Of a DNA stretch of 64,000 bases, positions 16,439 to 24,125 are shown piece after piece; the stretch's first letter is position 1; the number at the start of each line of letters is the position of its first letter. The translations under genes and the position numbers were made by a program. The notes beneath the pieces are model-generated. The model worked only from the letters and a program-made list of their open reading frames with translations. It had not been told where the DNA came from and did not search any database. Source of the DNA: Flavobacterium humidisoli (GTDB lineage: Bacteria > Bacteroidota > Bacteroidia > Flavobacteriales > Flavobacteriaceae); contig NZ_CP096829.1 of NCBI RefSeq assembly GCF_023272795.1, positions 4,774,001 to 4,838,000 on the forward strand. Direction: 5' to 3'.

Positions 16439-16948
16439 ATGAAGAGCGCTATTCAAAATACCATACTGGAAACCTACACTAAATTGCACGATTTAGTTTC
16501 CTCTTTTTCAAAAGAAGAAATCAATATTGTTCCGTTTGAAGGGAGCTGGACTGCTGGTCAAACCACACAGCATATTATTCTGGCCTGCTCTGGTCTAACT
16601 ATGCTTTTTGCAGGAAAAACAGAAAAAACAACTAGAGAACCCGATGAAAATGTAAAAGCTCTAGACGCTATATTTTTAGACTTCGCTACCAAATACCAAT
16701 CACCAGAAAATATAAAGCCCCCTGATATCGAATATGAAAAAAGCACTCTGTTAGCTTCGATCAAAAAAATACAAAATGATTTGTTTGAAGCAGCAGAAAC
16801 ATACGATTTAACGCTTATTTGTCGAGATGCTAAAGTACCTGGATTTGAACATTTCACCATTTATGAATGGATTCATTTTGCTATTGTACATACGCAGAGA
16901 CATACACATCAGTTAAAATCGATTTACGAATACATTAAAAAACAATAG
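16439..16948 (+). CDS. DinB family protein
   Basis: 169 residues from the ATG at 16439, preferred over an in-frame ATG ten codons upstream because the family starts here. It is a four-helix bundle of the DinB/YfiT type. The three metal-ligand histidines of the family probably include His in TTQHIILACSG and the two in the C-terminal HTQRHTHQLKSI. Members include thiol-dependent transferases and hydrolases; the substrate is not known. It is 25 bp upstream of a membrane protein gene in the same direction. Confidence 0.85.
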   Translation: MKSAIQNTILETYTKLHDLVSSFSKEEINIVPFEGSWTAGQTTQHIILACSGLTMLFAGKTEKTTREPDENVKALDAIFLDFATKYQSPENIKPPDIEYEKSTLLASIKKIQNDLFEAAETYDLTLICRDAKVPGFEHFTIYEWIHFAIVHTQRHTHQLKSIYEYIKKQ

Positions 16949-16973
16949 AGCAGTATAATTCAAAACTATTTTT

Positions 16974-17441
16974 ATGAGATCAAAAGTTAGAACCATTGTT
17001 TCATCTGGTTTAGTTGCAGGGACATTAGACATTACTGCCGCAATTTTGATTTATGCAGGAATATTACATAAAACAACAGCAGAAAAAATTTTACAATCTA
17101 TTGCAAGCGGTATTTTTAAAAAAGAAGCCTACACAGCAGGAACAGAAATGACTTTTGTGGGCTTGGGACTTCATTTCTTAATTGCTTTTATTTTTGCTTG
17201 GTTTTATTTTAAGATTTTCCCTTATATCCCATTTTTTAAAATAAATACTTTACTGTCGGGAGTCTCTTATGGTTTTTTTATTTGGGTAATTATGAATCTA
17301 GTTGTTCTGCCAATTGTATTTCCAGTTTTACCTGAGAAGAATTTAGATTTTCCGCTTTTGCTTTCTATTCTTATTGTAATTTGCTGTGTCGGGATTCCGA
17401 TTGCTTTTATAACGAGAAAGTATTACGCGAAATGGTACTGA
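16974..17441 (+). CDS. Small membrane protein, four helices
   Basis: 155 residues with hydrophobic segments at ~10-30, 62-83, 90-115 and 128-148. The N-terminal VSSGLVAGTLDITAAILIY and the loop with KILQSIASGIF resemble the YagU/DUF1440-like group of membrane proteins; this assignment is tentative. Convergent with a DUF1328 gene, with a perfect hairpin between the two. Confidence 0.75.
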   Translation: MRSKVRTIVSSGLVAGTLDITAAILIYAGILHKTTAEKILQSIASGIFKKEAYTAGTEMTFVGLGLHFLIAFIFAWFYFKIFPYIPFFKINTLLSGVSYGFFIWVIMNLVVLPIVFPVLPEKNLDFPLLLSILIVICCVGIPIAFITRKYYAKWY

Positions 17442-17460
17442 AGTAAAGTTGTAAAAGAAC

Positions 17461-17514
17461 AAAGGTTCAGAGTTACAAAGGCTAAACTTTGAACCTTTGT
17501 AACTCTGAACCTTT
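17461..17514. terminator. Bidirectional hairpin between convergent genes
   Basis: Perfect 21-bp inverted repeat (17461-17481 with 17494-17514) built from the words AAAGGTTC, AGAGTTAC and AAAGG, loop of 12. It sits between the ends of two convergent genes and could stop transcription from both sides. Confidence 0.8.
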
Positions 17515-17526
17515 GAACCTTTAAAA

Positions 17527-17688
17527 TTAAACTTTTCTTCTTCCTGTAATTAATGAAATGATAAACAGGACTAAAAAAATGAAGAATAAAATTTTCGCAA
17601 TGCTTGCGGCTCCGGCAGCAATACCACCAAAACCAAAAATTCCAGCTATAATAGCAAGAATTATAAATATAACTGTCCAACGTAACAT
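17527..17688 (-). CDS. DUF1328 (YtjA-type) small membrane protein
   Basis: 53 residues, read on the minus strand from the ATG at 17688. The product starts MLRWTVIFIILAIIAGIFGF and continues GGIAAGAASIAKILFFIFLV, ending TGRRKV. This is the classic pattern of DUF1328/UPF0391 proteins: two hydrophobic helices around a Gly/Ala-rich turn. Members are stress- or stationary-phase-linked in several bacteria; the role here is unknown. It is easy to miss because of its short length. It lies next to the 17461 hairpin. Confidence 0.9.
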   Translation of the reverse strand: MLRWTVIFIILAIIAGIFGFGGIAAGAASIAKILFFIFLVLFIISLITGRRKV

Positions 17689-17960
17689 AGTATTGATTTT
17701 TTAAGTTCTTAATATGACTGTTTTATAAGCCCTCTTGTTTATTTCAAAGTTCTTTTATTCCTACAAATCTTATTAACTCTATACGCTTAATTGTTATCCC
17801 TATAAAATTAAACTAAAGCCAGAGTGCACAGCACTTTCACTATTATTTGCAAGCCTTACACAATTACCATGTTTATGCTTTTGAGTTAATTTTTTGATCG
17901 ATTGGATTAATTGTCGCTTTTATACTAAAGTAATTTTAGATAAAATTTTTAAACATAATA

Positions 17961-19016
17961 ATGGAAGCTAAAAAACATGGTGTCATTTTAGAAAAAACAG
18001 ATCGAACTTTTGAAGAATTGGGTGTTTTAAATCCTGCAATTTATCAAGACGGAAATACTGTTCACATGTTTTACAGAGCTGCAAAGAGAGGGAATTTTTC
18101 GACTATTGGTTATTGTCGTTTTGAAGGACCAACCACTTTAGTTGAAAGAAATTCACAGCCGATTTTTGTACCAGATTATATTTATGAAATTCATGGTGTA
18201 GAAGATCCGAGAATTACCAAAATTGATGATAGGTTTTACATGACTTATGTCACTTATGACGGAATTAATGCCTGTGCTGCATTGGCAGTTTCAAAAGATT
18301 TAAAAGTTTTTAAAAAGAAGGGAATTATAACGCCAAAATTCATCCTTAACGAATTTACAAATTTGATTCGAAAGCATTTGCAGAATCCAAGTGTTGCTAA
18401 GATTTTGGCTTTTAATACAGAAAGAAATTATCCGCTGACGGAAACTATTAAAGAGAACCTGTTCGTGTGGGATAAAAATGTAGTTCTTTTTCCGAAAAAA
18501 TTCAATGGAAAATTTGTTGCCTTGCATCGCATATTTCCATCTATTCAAATTTTTTCGTTTGAAAAGAAATCAGAATTAACAGAAGATTTTTGGAAAAACT
18601 ATTTAAAAAATCTTCCAGATTACATTGTAATGGAACCTAAATATGATCACGAAACAAGTCATATCGGTCCAGGAGCCCCGCCAATAGAAACAGCAGATGG
18701 CTGGCTTTTAATATATCATGCTGCCGAAAGAAGAGAAAAAGGATTGGTTTATCACGCCGCCGCTGTTTTACTGGATTTAGAAGATCCTTCAAAAGTTATA
18801 GCGCGACTGTCAAAACCCATTATTACTCCTTCTGAATATTATGAAAGACATGGTTATGTCAATTATGTAGTTTTCCCGACAGGAACAGCCATTTTTGATG
18901 ACCAACTATATATTTACTATGGCGCTGCCGATGATAAGATTGCGGTAGCCTCCTTGAACCTGAACGAGTTATTAACCGAGCTAAAAAAGAATCCTCATGA
19001 AAACAATATCAAATAA
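17961..19016 (+). CDS. GH130-type glycoside phosphorylase/hydrolase
   Basis: 351 residues, no signal peptide, so cytoplasmic. It has the five-bladed propeller pattern of GH130: NPAIYQDGNTVHMFYRAAKRG (in parts), the GVEDPRIT motif with the conserved Asp at residues ~76-83, HETSHIGPGAPPIETADGWL and a closing YGAADDKIAVA. GH130 enzymes mostly cleave beta-mannosides, often by phosphorolysis; which sugar is used here is inference only. The 3' end overlaps the next gene by 20 bp, so the two are probably translationally coupled and work on the same glycan. Confidence 0.87.
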   Translation: MEAKKHGVILEKTDRTFEELGVLNPAIYQDGNTVHMFYRAAKRGNFSTIGYCRFEGPTTLVERNSQPIFVPDYIYEIHGVEDPRITKIDDRFYMTYVTYDGINACAALAVSKDLKVFKKKGIITPKFILNEFTNLIRKHLQNPSVAKILAFNTERNYPLTETIKENLFVWDKNVVLFPKKFNGKFVALHRIFPSIQIFSFEKKSELTEDFWKNYLKNLPDYIVMEPKYDHETSHIGPGAPPIETADGWLLIYHAAERREKGLVYHAAAVLLDLEDPSKVIARLSKPIITPSEYYERHGYVNYVVFPTGTAIFDDQLYIYYGAADDKIAVASLNLNELLTELKKNPHENNIK

Positions 19017-21267
19017 ATCAAAAATAGTTTTTTTATCTACTTTTCCGCCAACGCAATGCGGCATAGCAACTTATACGCAAGATACCATAAAAGGAATTAC
19101 AGATGTTTACGGTAAATCTATAAAATGTGAAATATGCGAACTGGTTAATGAACCAAAGGAGCATCCGACACAGGCATATACTTTAAACACAAAAAATAAA
19201 GCAGAATATGCTAAAGTTGCAGAAGAAATCAATAAGGATGAAGCTGTGAAATTAGTTCATATTCAGCATGAATTTGGTTTGTTTTCAGGAAATTACGGAG
19301 ATGATCTTTTAGACTTTTTAAATGTTATTAAAGCCCCTGTTACTTACACTTTCCACAGTGTTATCCCGAATCCGAATGACGAATTGAGAACATTCGTAAG
19401 ACTATTATTGAGTTACAGCAATTCGGCTTTTGTAATGACTAATAAATCTAAAGAAATTCTAATTAACGACTATGCTATTAATGAAGAAATAATTACTTGC
19501 GTACCCCACGGAACCCACATTGTAATATATGAAACTCCAGAAAAGGCAAAAGAAAAATTAAATATTCAGGACAGATTAGTTTTATCAACTTTCGGACTTT
19601 TGGGCGAAGGTAAAAATATAGAAACAGGCTTACAAGCTTTACCAAAAATCATCGAAAAGGCACCAAATGCTTTATATCTGATAATCGGAAAAACACATCC
19701 GAATTTAATAAAAGACGGTGTTGATGCTTATAGAGACAAATTAGAAGGTTTAGTGAAAGAATTGAATCTTCAGGATAATGTTCGTTTTATCAATCAATAT
19801 TTAGATACCGATCAACTTTTAGAATATCTACAAGCAACAGATATTTATATGTTTACATCCAAAGACCCGAATCAGGCGGTAAGCGGCACATTTGCCTATG
19901 CAATGAGCTGCGCATGTCCGATTGTGGCTTCTAAAATTCCACATACCAAAGAAGTATTAACTCCAGATTCTGGTATTTTAGTTGATATTGGAAATGTCGA
20001 TCAATTTGCTGAGGCGGCAATAAAATTGATTGGAGATGAGAATTTGAGACACGAAATGGGCATCAATTCTTTTACAAAAATGCGTGCCTCTTCTTGGGAA
20101 AATGCTGCAATAACCCATATGAATACATATAAAAACCTGATTAAAAATCCGTCAGAAATAAAATACAGCTATCCTCCTATTCAGTTAAAACATATCAAAA
20201 AACTAACTACCGAATTAGGAATTATTCAGTTCAGTAAGATTTCTATTCCAGATTTAGATTCAGGATATACTTTAGATGATAATGCCAGAGCTTTAATTGC
20301 GTTCTGTATGCATTACAAACAAACACAGGATAAAGACGATCTAGCTTATATTTTAATTTATTTGGACTTCATTCAGCGCTGTCAAAAACCAAAAGGAGAC
20401 TTTATCAATTATGTCGATCAGGAAAACCGCGAACATATTGAGCAAAATGCCGAAGTAAATTTAGAAGACTCAAATGCAAGAGCTATTTGGGCGCTGGGAA
20501 CCGTGGTTTCAATGTCAGATATTCTTCCTGAAGCTATTACCAAAAAAGCAACAAAATGTTTATTGAATTCTTTAAAATGGGCCGAAAATATTCAGTCGCC
20601 ACGTTCTATTGGTTTTGCAACAAAAGGTTTGTATCTGTACCATTCTACAGTTCCTAATTTATATGTTGCAGCGATCATCAATAAATTGAATGCTAAACTT
20701 TTGGCAAACTATGAAGACACCGCAACAGAAGATTGGCAATGGTTTGAAAATTATCTGACTTACGGAAACGGAACTCTTCCAGAATCGATGCTGTATGCTT
20801 ATTTAATTACCAATAAACCGGTGTATAAAAAAGTAGCTTTGGATTCTCTAGACTTCTTGATTTCTAAAACATTTATCGATGGAAACTTTAAAGCCATTTC
20901 AAATCAAAGTTGGCATCATAAAGGTTCAGAGCCCGATCAATACGGCGAACAGCCAATTGATGTTACTTACACAATTCAAACTTTAAATGCATTTTACAAT
21001 GCCTTCAAAATACCAGAATACAAAAAGAAAATGAAAGCGGCGTTTAACTGGTTTTTAGGCAAAAATCATTTGAATCAGATTATGTATAATCCTGTAAGTG
21101 GCGGCGGTTATGACGGACTTGAGAAACACAATGTAAACTTAAACCAAGGTGCAGAATCGACCGTTTGTTACTTAACTGCAAGATTATTGATGGAAAAACT
21201 AGCCATGTCACAATCGCGTGTTATTCCGTTGCAAAAATCTCGAAGTGGCATTGCTATAAATTTATAA
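18997..21267 (+). CDS. GT4 glycosyltransferase fused to a C-terminal helical domain
   Basis: 756 residues. Residues 1-385 form a GT-B fold of family GT4: FPPTQCGIATYTQDTIKGI at the start, VPHGTH, the donor-site segment STFGLLGEGKNIETGLQAL, and a C-terminal motif around SGTFAYAMSCACPIVASKI. Residues ~400-740 are a separate helical domain with repeats such as DSGYTLDDNARALIAF and EDSNARAIWALGT, which resemble alpha/alpha-toroid glycosidase-like folds. No signal peptide. The start lies inside the GH130 gene. The fusion suggests a bifunctional enzyme, or a transferase with a glycan-binding or processing domain; the sugar is unknown. Confidence 0.85.
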   Translation: MKTISNKSKIVFLSTFPPTQCGIATYTQDTIKGITDVYGKSIKCEICELVNEPKEHPTQAYTLNTKNKAEYAKVAEEINKDEAVKLVHIQHEFGLFSGNYGDDLLDFLNVIKAPVTYTFHSVIPNPNDELRTFVRLLLSYSNSAFVMTNKSKEILINDYAINEEIITCVPHGTHIVIYETPEKAKEKLNIQDRLVLSTFGLLGEGKNIETGLQALPKIIEKAPNALYLIIGKTHPNLIKDGVDAYRDKLEGLVKELNLQDNVRFINQYLDTDQLLEYLQATDIYMFTSKDPNQAVSGTFAYAMSCACPIVASKIPHTKEVLTPDSGILVDIGNVDQFAEAAIKLIGDENLRHEMGINSFTKMRASSWENAAITHMNTYKNLIKNPSEIKYSYPPIQLKHIKKLTTELGIIQFSKISIPDLDSGYTLDDNARALIAFCMHYKQTQDKDDLAYILIYLDFIQRCQKPKGDFINYVDQENREHIEQNAEVNLEDSNARAIWALGTVVSMSDILPEAITKKATKCLLNSLKWAENIQSPRSIGFATKGLYLYHSTVPNLYVAAIINKLNAKLLANYEDTATEDWQWFENYLTYGNGTLPESMLYAYLITNKPVYKKVALDSLDFLISKTFIDGNFKAISNQSWHHKGSEPDQYGEQPIDVTYTIQTLNAFYNAFKIPEYKKKMKAAFNWFLGKNHLNQIMYNPVSGGGYDGLEKHNVNLNQGAESTVCYLTARLLMEKLAMSQSRVIPLQKSRSGIAINL

Positions 21268-21312
21268 GAAAAAATATTGAAGCTAACCAAATACTTCACT
21301 TTTTAAACCCTG

Positions 21313-21345
21313 AAAATCCCTTTCTTAATGAAAGGGATTTTTTGT
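21313..21345 (+). terminator. Terminator of the GH130-GT operon
   Basis: 12-bp perfect stem (21313-21324 with 21330-21341), 5-base loop, T run on the right side. The rest of the gap to 21532 shows no gene. Confidence 0.88.
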
Positions 21346-21532
21346 TTGCGAACACTAACGTCAAACTGTTTTAATTATTGTGAGCTTATGAAAATTATAT
21401 AAGGCTGATGAAAAGTTGTGTAATATATTTTAACAAGTATTGGGCTAACTTTCCTATATAATTTAATGATTTGAAAAAACTGTTAAATAATTGATTTTCA
21501 TTTCACATCATTCACCTTAAAACCAAAACATT

Positions 21533-22291
21533 TTGATCCTTGCTATTAAAAATACATTCGCCGAAATTGGAGAGACCACCTTATTCGCCAAAAGGTTTTT
21601 TAAGGAGGTTTTTATTCCGCCTTATGAGACCAAGGAGTTTCTAAAACAATGCTATGTTATAGGATATAAATCTTTGCCATTGGTTGCCATTACCGGTTTT
21701 ATAATGGGATTGGTACTTACACTGCAATCGCGTCCGACTTTGGTAAAATTTGGTGCAGAATCGTGGCTTCCTGGTATGGTTGCGCTTTCGCTGATAAGAG
21801 AAATCGCACCCGTAATTACTGCATTGATTTGTGCCGGAAAAATTTCATCTGGAATTGGAGCCGAATTAGGATCAATGAAAGTGACCGAACAGATTGATGC
21901 TATGGAAGTTTCAGCCGTCAATCCGTATAACTATCTGGTTGTAACAAGAGTGCTAGCCTGTACTTTGATGGTTCCGCTTTTGGTATTTTTTGCCGATGCT
22001 GTCGGAATCATTGGCGGTTATGTAGGCATTAACATTCATGGCGATGTCAACTTCTATAGATTTTTAACCCAGATCATTCAATCCTTAGAATTCTTAGATC
22101 TCTTTCCAGCCACTCTTAAAACTTTCTTTTTTGGGTTTTTTATCGGAATGATTGGCTGTTATAAAGGTTTTAATGCTTCTAACGGAACAGAGAGTGTGGG
22201 TCAGGCTGCCAATTCTGCTGTTGTAACAGCGTCGTTGAGCATTTTTATTATAGATATGGTTGCTGTTCAAATAACCGATTTATTCTTTTAA
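21533..22291 (+). CDS. mlaE: MlaE-type ABC transporter permease
   Basis: 252 residues. The start is TTG at 21533; there is no nearby in-frame ATG and the first 45 residues match the family well. It has five to six membrane helices with the conserved cytoplasmic loop SSGIGAELGSMKVTEQIDAM, the MlaE signature that contacts the ATPase. It would be the inner-membrane channel of a phospholipid or lipid transport complex. It is the first of three tightly packed genes (gap of 1 bp to the ATPase). Confidence 0.92.
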   Translation: MILAIKNTFAEIGETTLFAKRFFKEVFIPPYETKEFLKQCYVIGYKSLPLVAITGFIMGLVLTLQSRPTLVKFGAESWLPGMVALSLIREIAPVITALICAGKISSGIGAELGSMKVTEQIDAMEVSAVNPYNYLVVTRVLACTLMVPLLVFFADAVGIIGGYVGINIHGDVNFYRFLTQIIQSLEFLDLFPATLKTFFFGFFIGMIGCYKGFNASNGTESVGQAANSAVVTASLSIFIIDMVAVQITDLFF

Positions 22292-22292
22292 A

Positions 22293-23072
22293 ATGATGAA
22301 GGAAAAACTACATAAAGAACCCAAAACAAAAGAGAAAGATCAAACTCCGATTATCGAGATTAAAGATCTTCATAAAACTTTTGGAAAAGATAATGCTGTT
22401 TTAAAAGGCGTAAATCTCACTTTGAATAAAGGCGAAGATTTAGTGGTTTTAGGACGTTCAGGCTCTGGAAAATCAGTCACAATAAAATGTATCGTTGGAT
22501 TGATTGAACCAGACAAAGGCGAAATTAAAGTTTTTGATGAAAACGTTCTTAATATTTCAAAAAGCGAGCTGAATGAAATTAGAGTCAGAATCGGATTTTT
22601 GTTCCAAAGTGGAGCACTTTACGATTCAATGTCCGTTAGAGAAAATCTCGCTTTTACATTGACCAAACACCAACGCGATTTAAGCCGAGAAGAAGTGGAT
22701 AATGAAGTAATGGAAGCACTAGAAAGTGTTGGTTTGGCCGATGCAGTAGACAAAATGCCCTCTGAACTTTCTGGTGGTATGAAAAAAAGAATTGGTCTGG
22801 CGCGAACGCTAATCTTAAAACCAGAGATTATTTTGTATGACGAACCCACAACGGGTTTGGACACGATAACTTCAAGAGAAATCAGCGAATTGATCTTGGA
22901 TATTAAACACAAACAAAAAACTTCTTCAATCATTATTACTCACGATATGGCCTGTGCAAAAATGACAGCCGATCGAATTGTGGTTTTAAAAGACGGTGTG
23001 ATTCATGCCGAAGGAACATATGAAGAATTAGAAAAAGACGAAGACGAATGGGTGCGCTCATTTTTTGAATAA
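22293..23072 (+). CDS. mlaF: MlaF-type ABC transporter ATPase
   Basis: 259 residues. Walker A GRSGSGKS (residues 54-61), Q-loop in FLFQSGALYDSMSVRENLAF, signature LSGGMKKRIGLARTL, Walker B IILYDEPTTGLD and the switch His in ITHD are all intact. The Ser-Gly-Ala-Leu-Tyr-Asp sequence after the Q-loop is typical of MlaF. It provides the energy for lipid movement between the membranes with MlaE and MlaD. The N-terminal ~18 residues are extra and Lys-rich. Confidence 0.95.
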   Translation: MMKEKLHKEPKTKEKDQTPIIEIKDLHKTFGKDNAVLKGVNLTLNKGEDLVVLGRSGSGKSVTIKCIVGLIEPDKGEIKVFDENVLNISKSELNEIRVRIGFLFQSGALYDSMSVRENLAFTLTKHQRDLSREEVDNEVMEALESVGLADAVDKMPSELSGGMKKRIGLARTLILKPEIILYDEPTTGLDTITSREISELILDIKHKQKTSSIIITHDMACAKMTADRIVVLKDGVIHAEGTYEELEKDEDEWVRSFFE

Positions 23073-23094
23073 AGCAAAATAAATAATAGAAATC

Positions 23095-23946
23095 ATGGAA
23101 AAGGAATCTGGATACACTTGGAAATTAGGAATGTTTGTAACGATTGGTTTACTGCTTTTTATTATGGCTGTCTATTTTATCGGAAAACAGCAAAATCTTT
23201 TTGGTTCAACCTTTCATATTAGTTCTCAGTTTAAAACTGTAAGCGGTTTAGAAGTCGGAAATAATGTTCGCTTTTCTGGGATTAATGTGGGAACAGTAGA
23301 ACAAATTCAGTTGAAAAATGACTCGACTGTGAGAGTTGTTTTAGTAATGAAAGAAGAAGTTCGAAAATTCATTAAAACTGACGCCACTGCCAGCATTGGT
23401 TCAGACGGTTTAATGGGCGATAAAGTTTTGACCATTTCTCCAGGCGCTAAATCTCAAAAAGAGATTGAAGATAACGGGCAGATTGCTTCGGTTGATGGAA
23501 TTGAAATGCACGATATTATGAAAAGCGTTAAGAAAAGTGTGGATAATATCGGCGTGATTTCAGACGAAATAGCCATTTTTAGCCACAGCATGAACAATGG
23601 AAACGGTGCTTTGGCAAGATTGGTTAAAGACGATAAAATGGCCAACAGCGTTTCGAATACGCTTTCTAATCTAGAAACAGGTACAAAAGGTTTCAGTGAA
23701 AATATGGAAGCGGCAAAAAGCAATTTCCTTTTTAGAGGCTACTTCAAGAAAAAAGAAAAAGAGAAAAAAGAGAAGCAGGAAGAAAAGAAAGAGAAGCAAG
23801 AAGAAAGAAAAGAGAAACAAGAGGAAAAGAAAGAAGAAGCTAAAAAAGAGAAAGAAGAAAAAGCTGCTAAAGAAAAGGAACAAAAAGAGAAAGAAGAAAA
23901 GCAAAAGCAGGAAGAGGCTAAAAAAGCAGAAGCAGAGAAAAAATAA
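23095..23946 (+). CDS. mlaD: MlaD-type MCE protein with Lys/Glu-rich tail
   Basis: 283 residues: one N-terminal membrane helix (residues ~11-30), an MCE domain (~38-118; GLEVGNNVRFSGINVGTVEQ), a helical stretch to ~210, then ~70 residues made almost only of Lys, Glu, Gln and Ala (e.g. KEKQEERKEKQEEKKEE). The MCE ring sits in the periplasm and carries lipids. The tail is probably a long charged helix or coiled coil. Its DNA is nearly pure purine over ~190 bp (23745-23940). Confidence 0.9.
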   Translation: MEKESGYTWKLGMFVTIGLLLFIMAVYFIGKQQNLFGSTFHISSQFKTVSGLEVGNNVRFSGINVGTVEQIQLKNDSTVRVVLVMKEEVRKFIKTDATASIGSDGLMGDKVLTISPGAKSQKEIEDNGQIASVDGIEMHDIMKSVKKSVDNIGVISDEIAIFSHSMNNGNGALARLVKDDKMANSVSNTLSNLETGTKGFSENMEAAKSNFLFRGYFKKKEKEKKEKQEEKKEKQEERKEKQEEKKEEAKKEKEEKAAKEKEQKEKEEKQKQEEAKKAEAEKK

Positions 23947-24027
23947 AAAGATAATAAATCTCAAGTTTTAAGTTGCTCCGGCTGTTCACTATCTCCCGAG
24001 TCTAAATTCCAATTCTCATTTTATGTT

Positions 24028-24064
24028 CTCCTGAGCAATCCCGACGCTTCGGGAGGCTCAGGAG
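24028..24064. repeat. GC-rich hairpin between mlaD and the AsmA-like gene
   Basis: Outer arms TCCTGAG/CTCAGGA and inner arms CCCGA/TCGGG around loop CGCT (24040-24053). It is much more GC-rich than its surroundings and resembles small dispersed palindromes; only one copy was seen in the window. Confidence 0.65.
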
Positions 24065-24125
24065 GACAAGCTTAAAAAAAACAAAATCCAGCATTTCACA
24101 TTTTACAATTTACAATTAAAACTAT

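Noticed and set aside
23671..23971. Two overlapping frames opposite or shifted to the MlaD tail
   Set aside because: Both are products of the purine-rich tract and consist of Phe/Leu or Lys/Arg runs.
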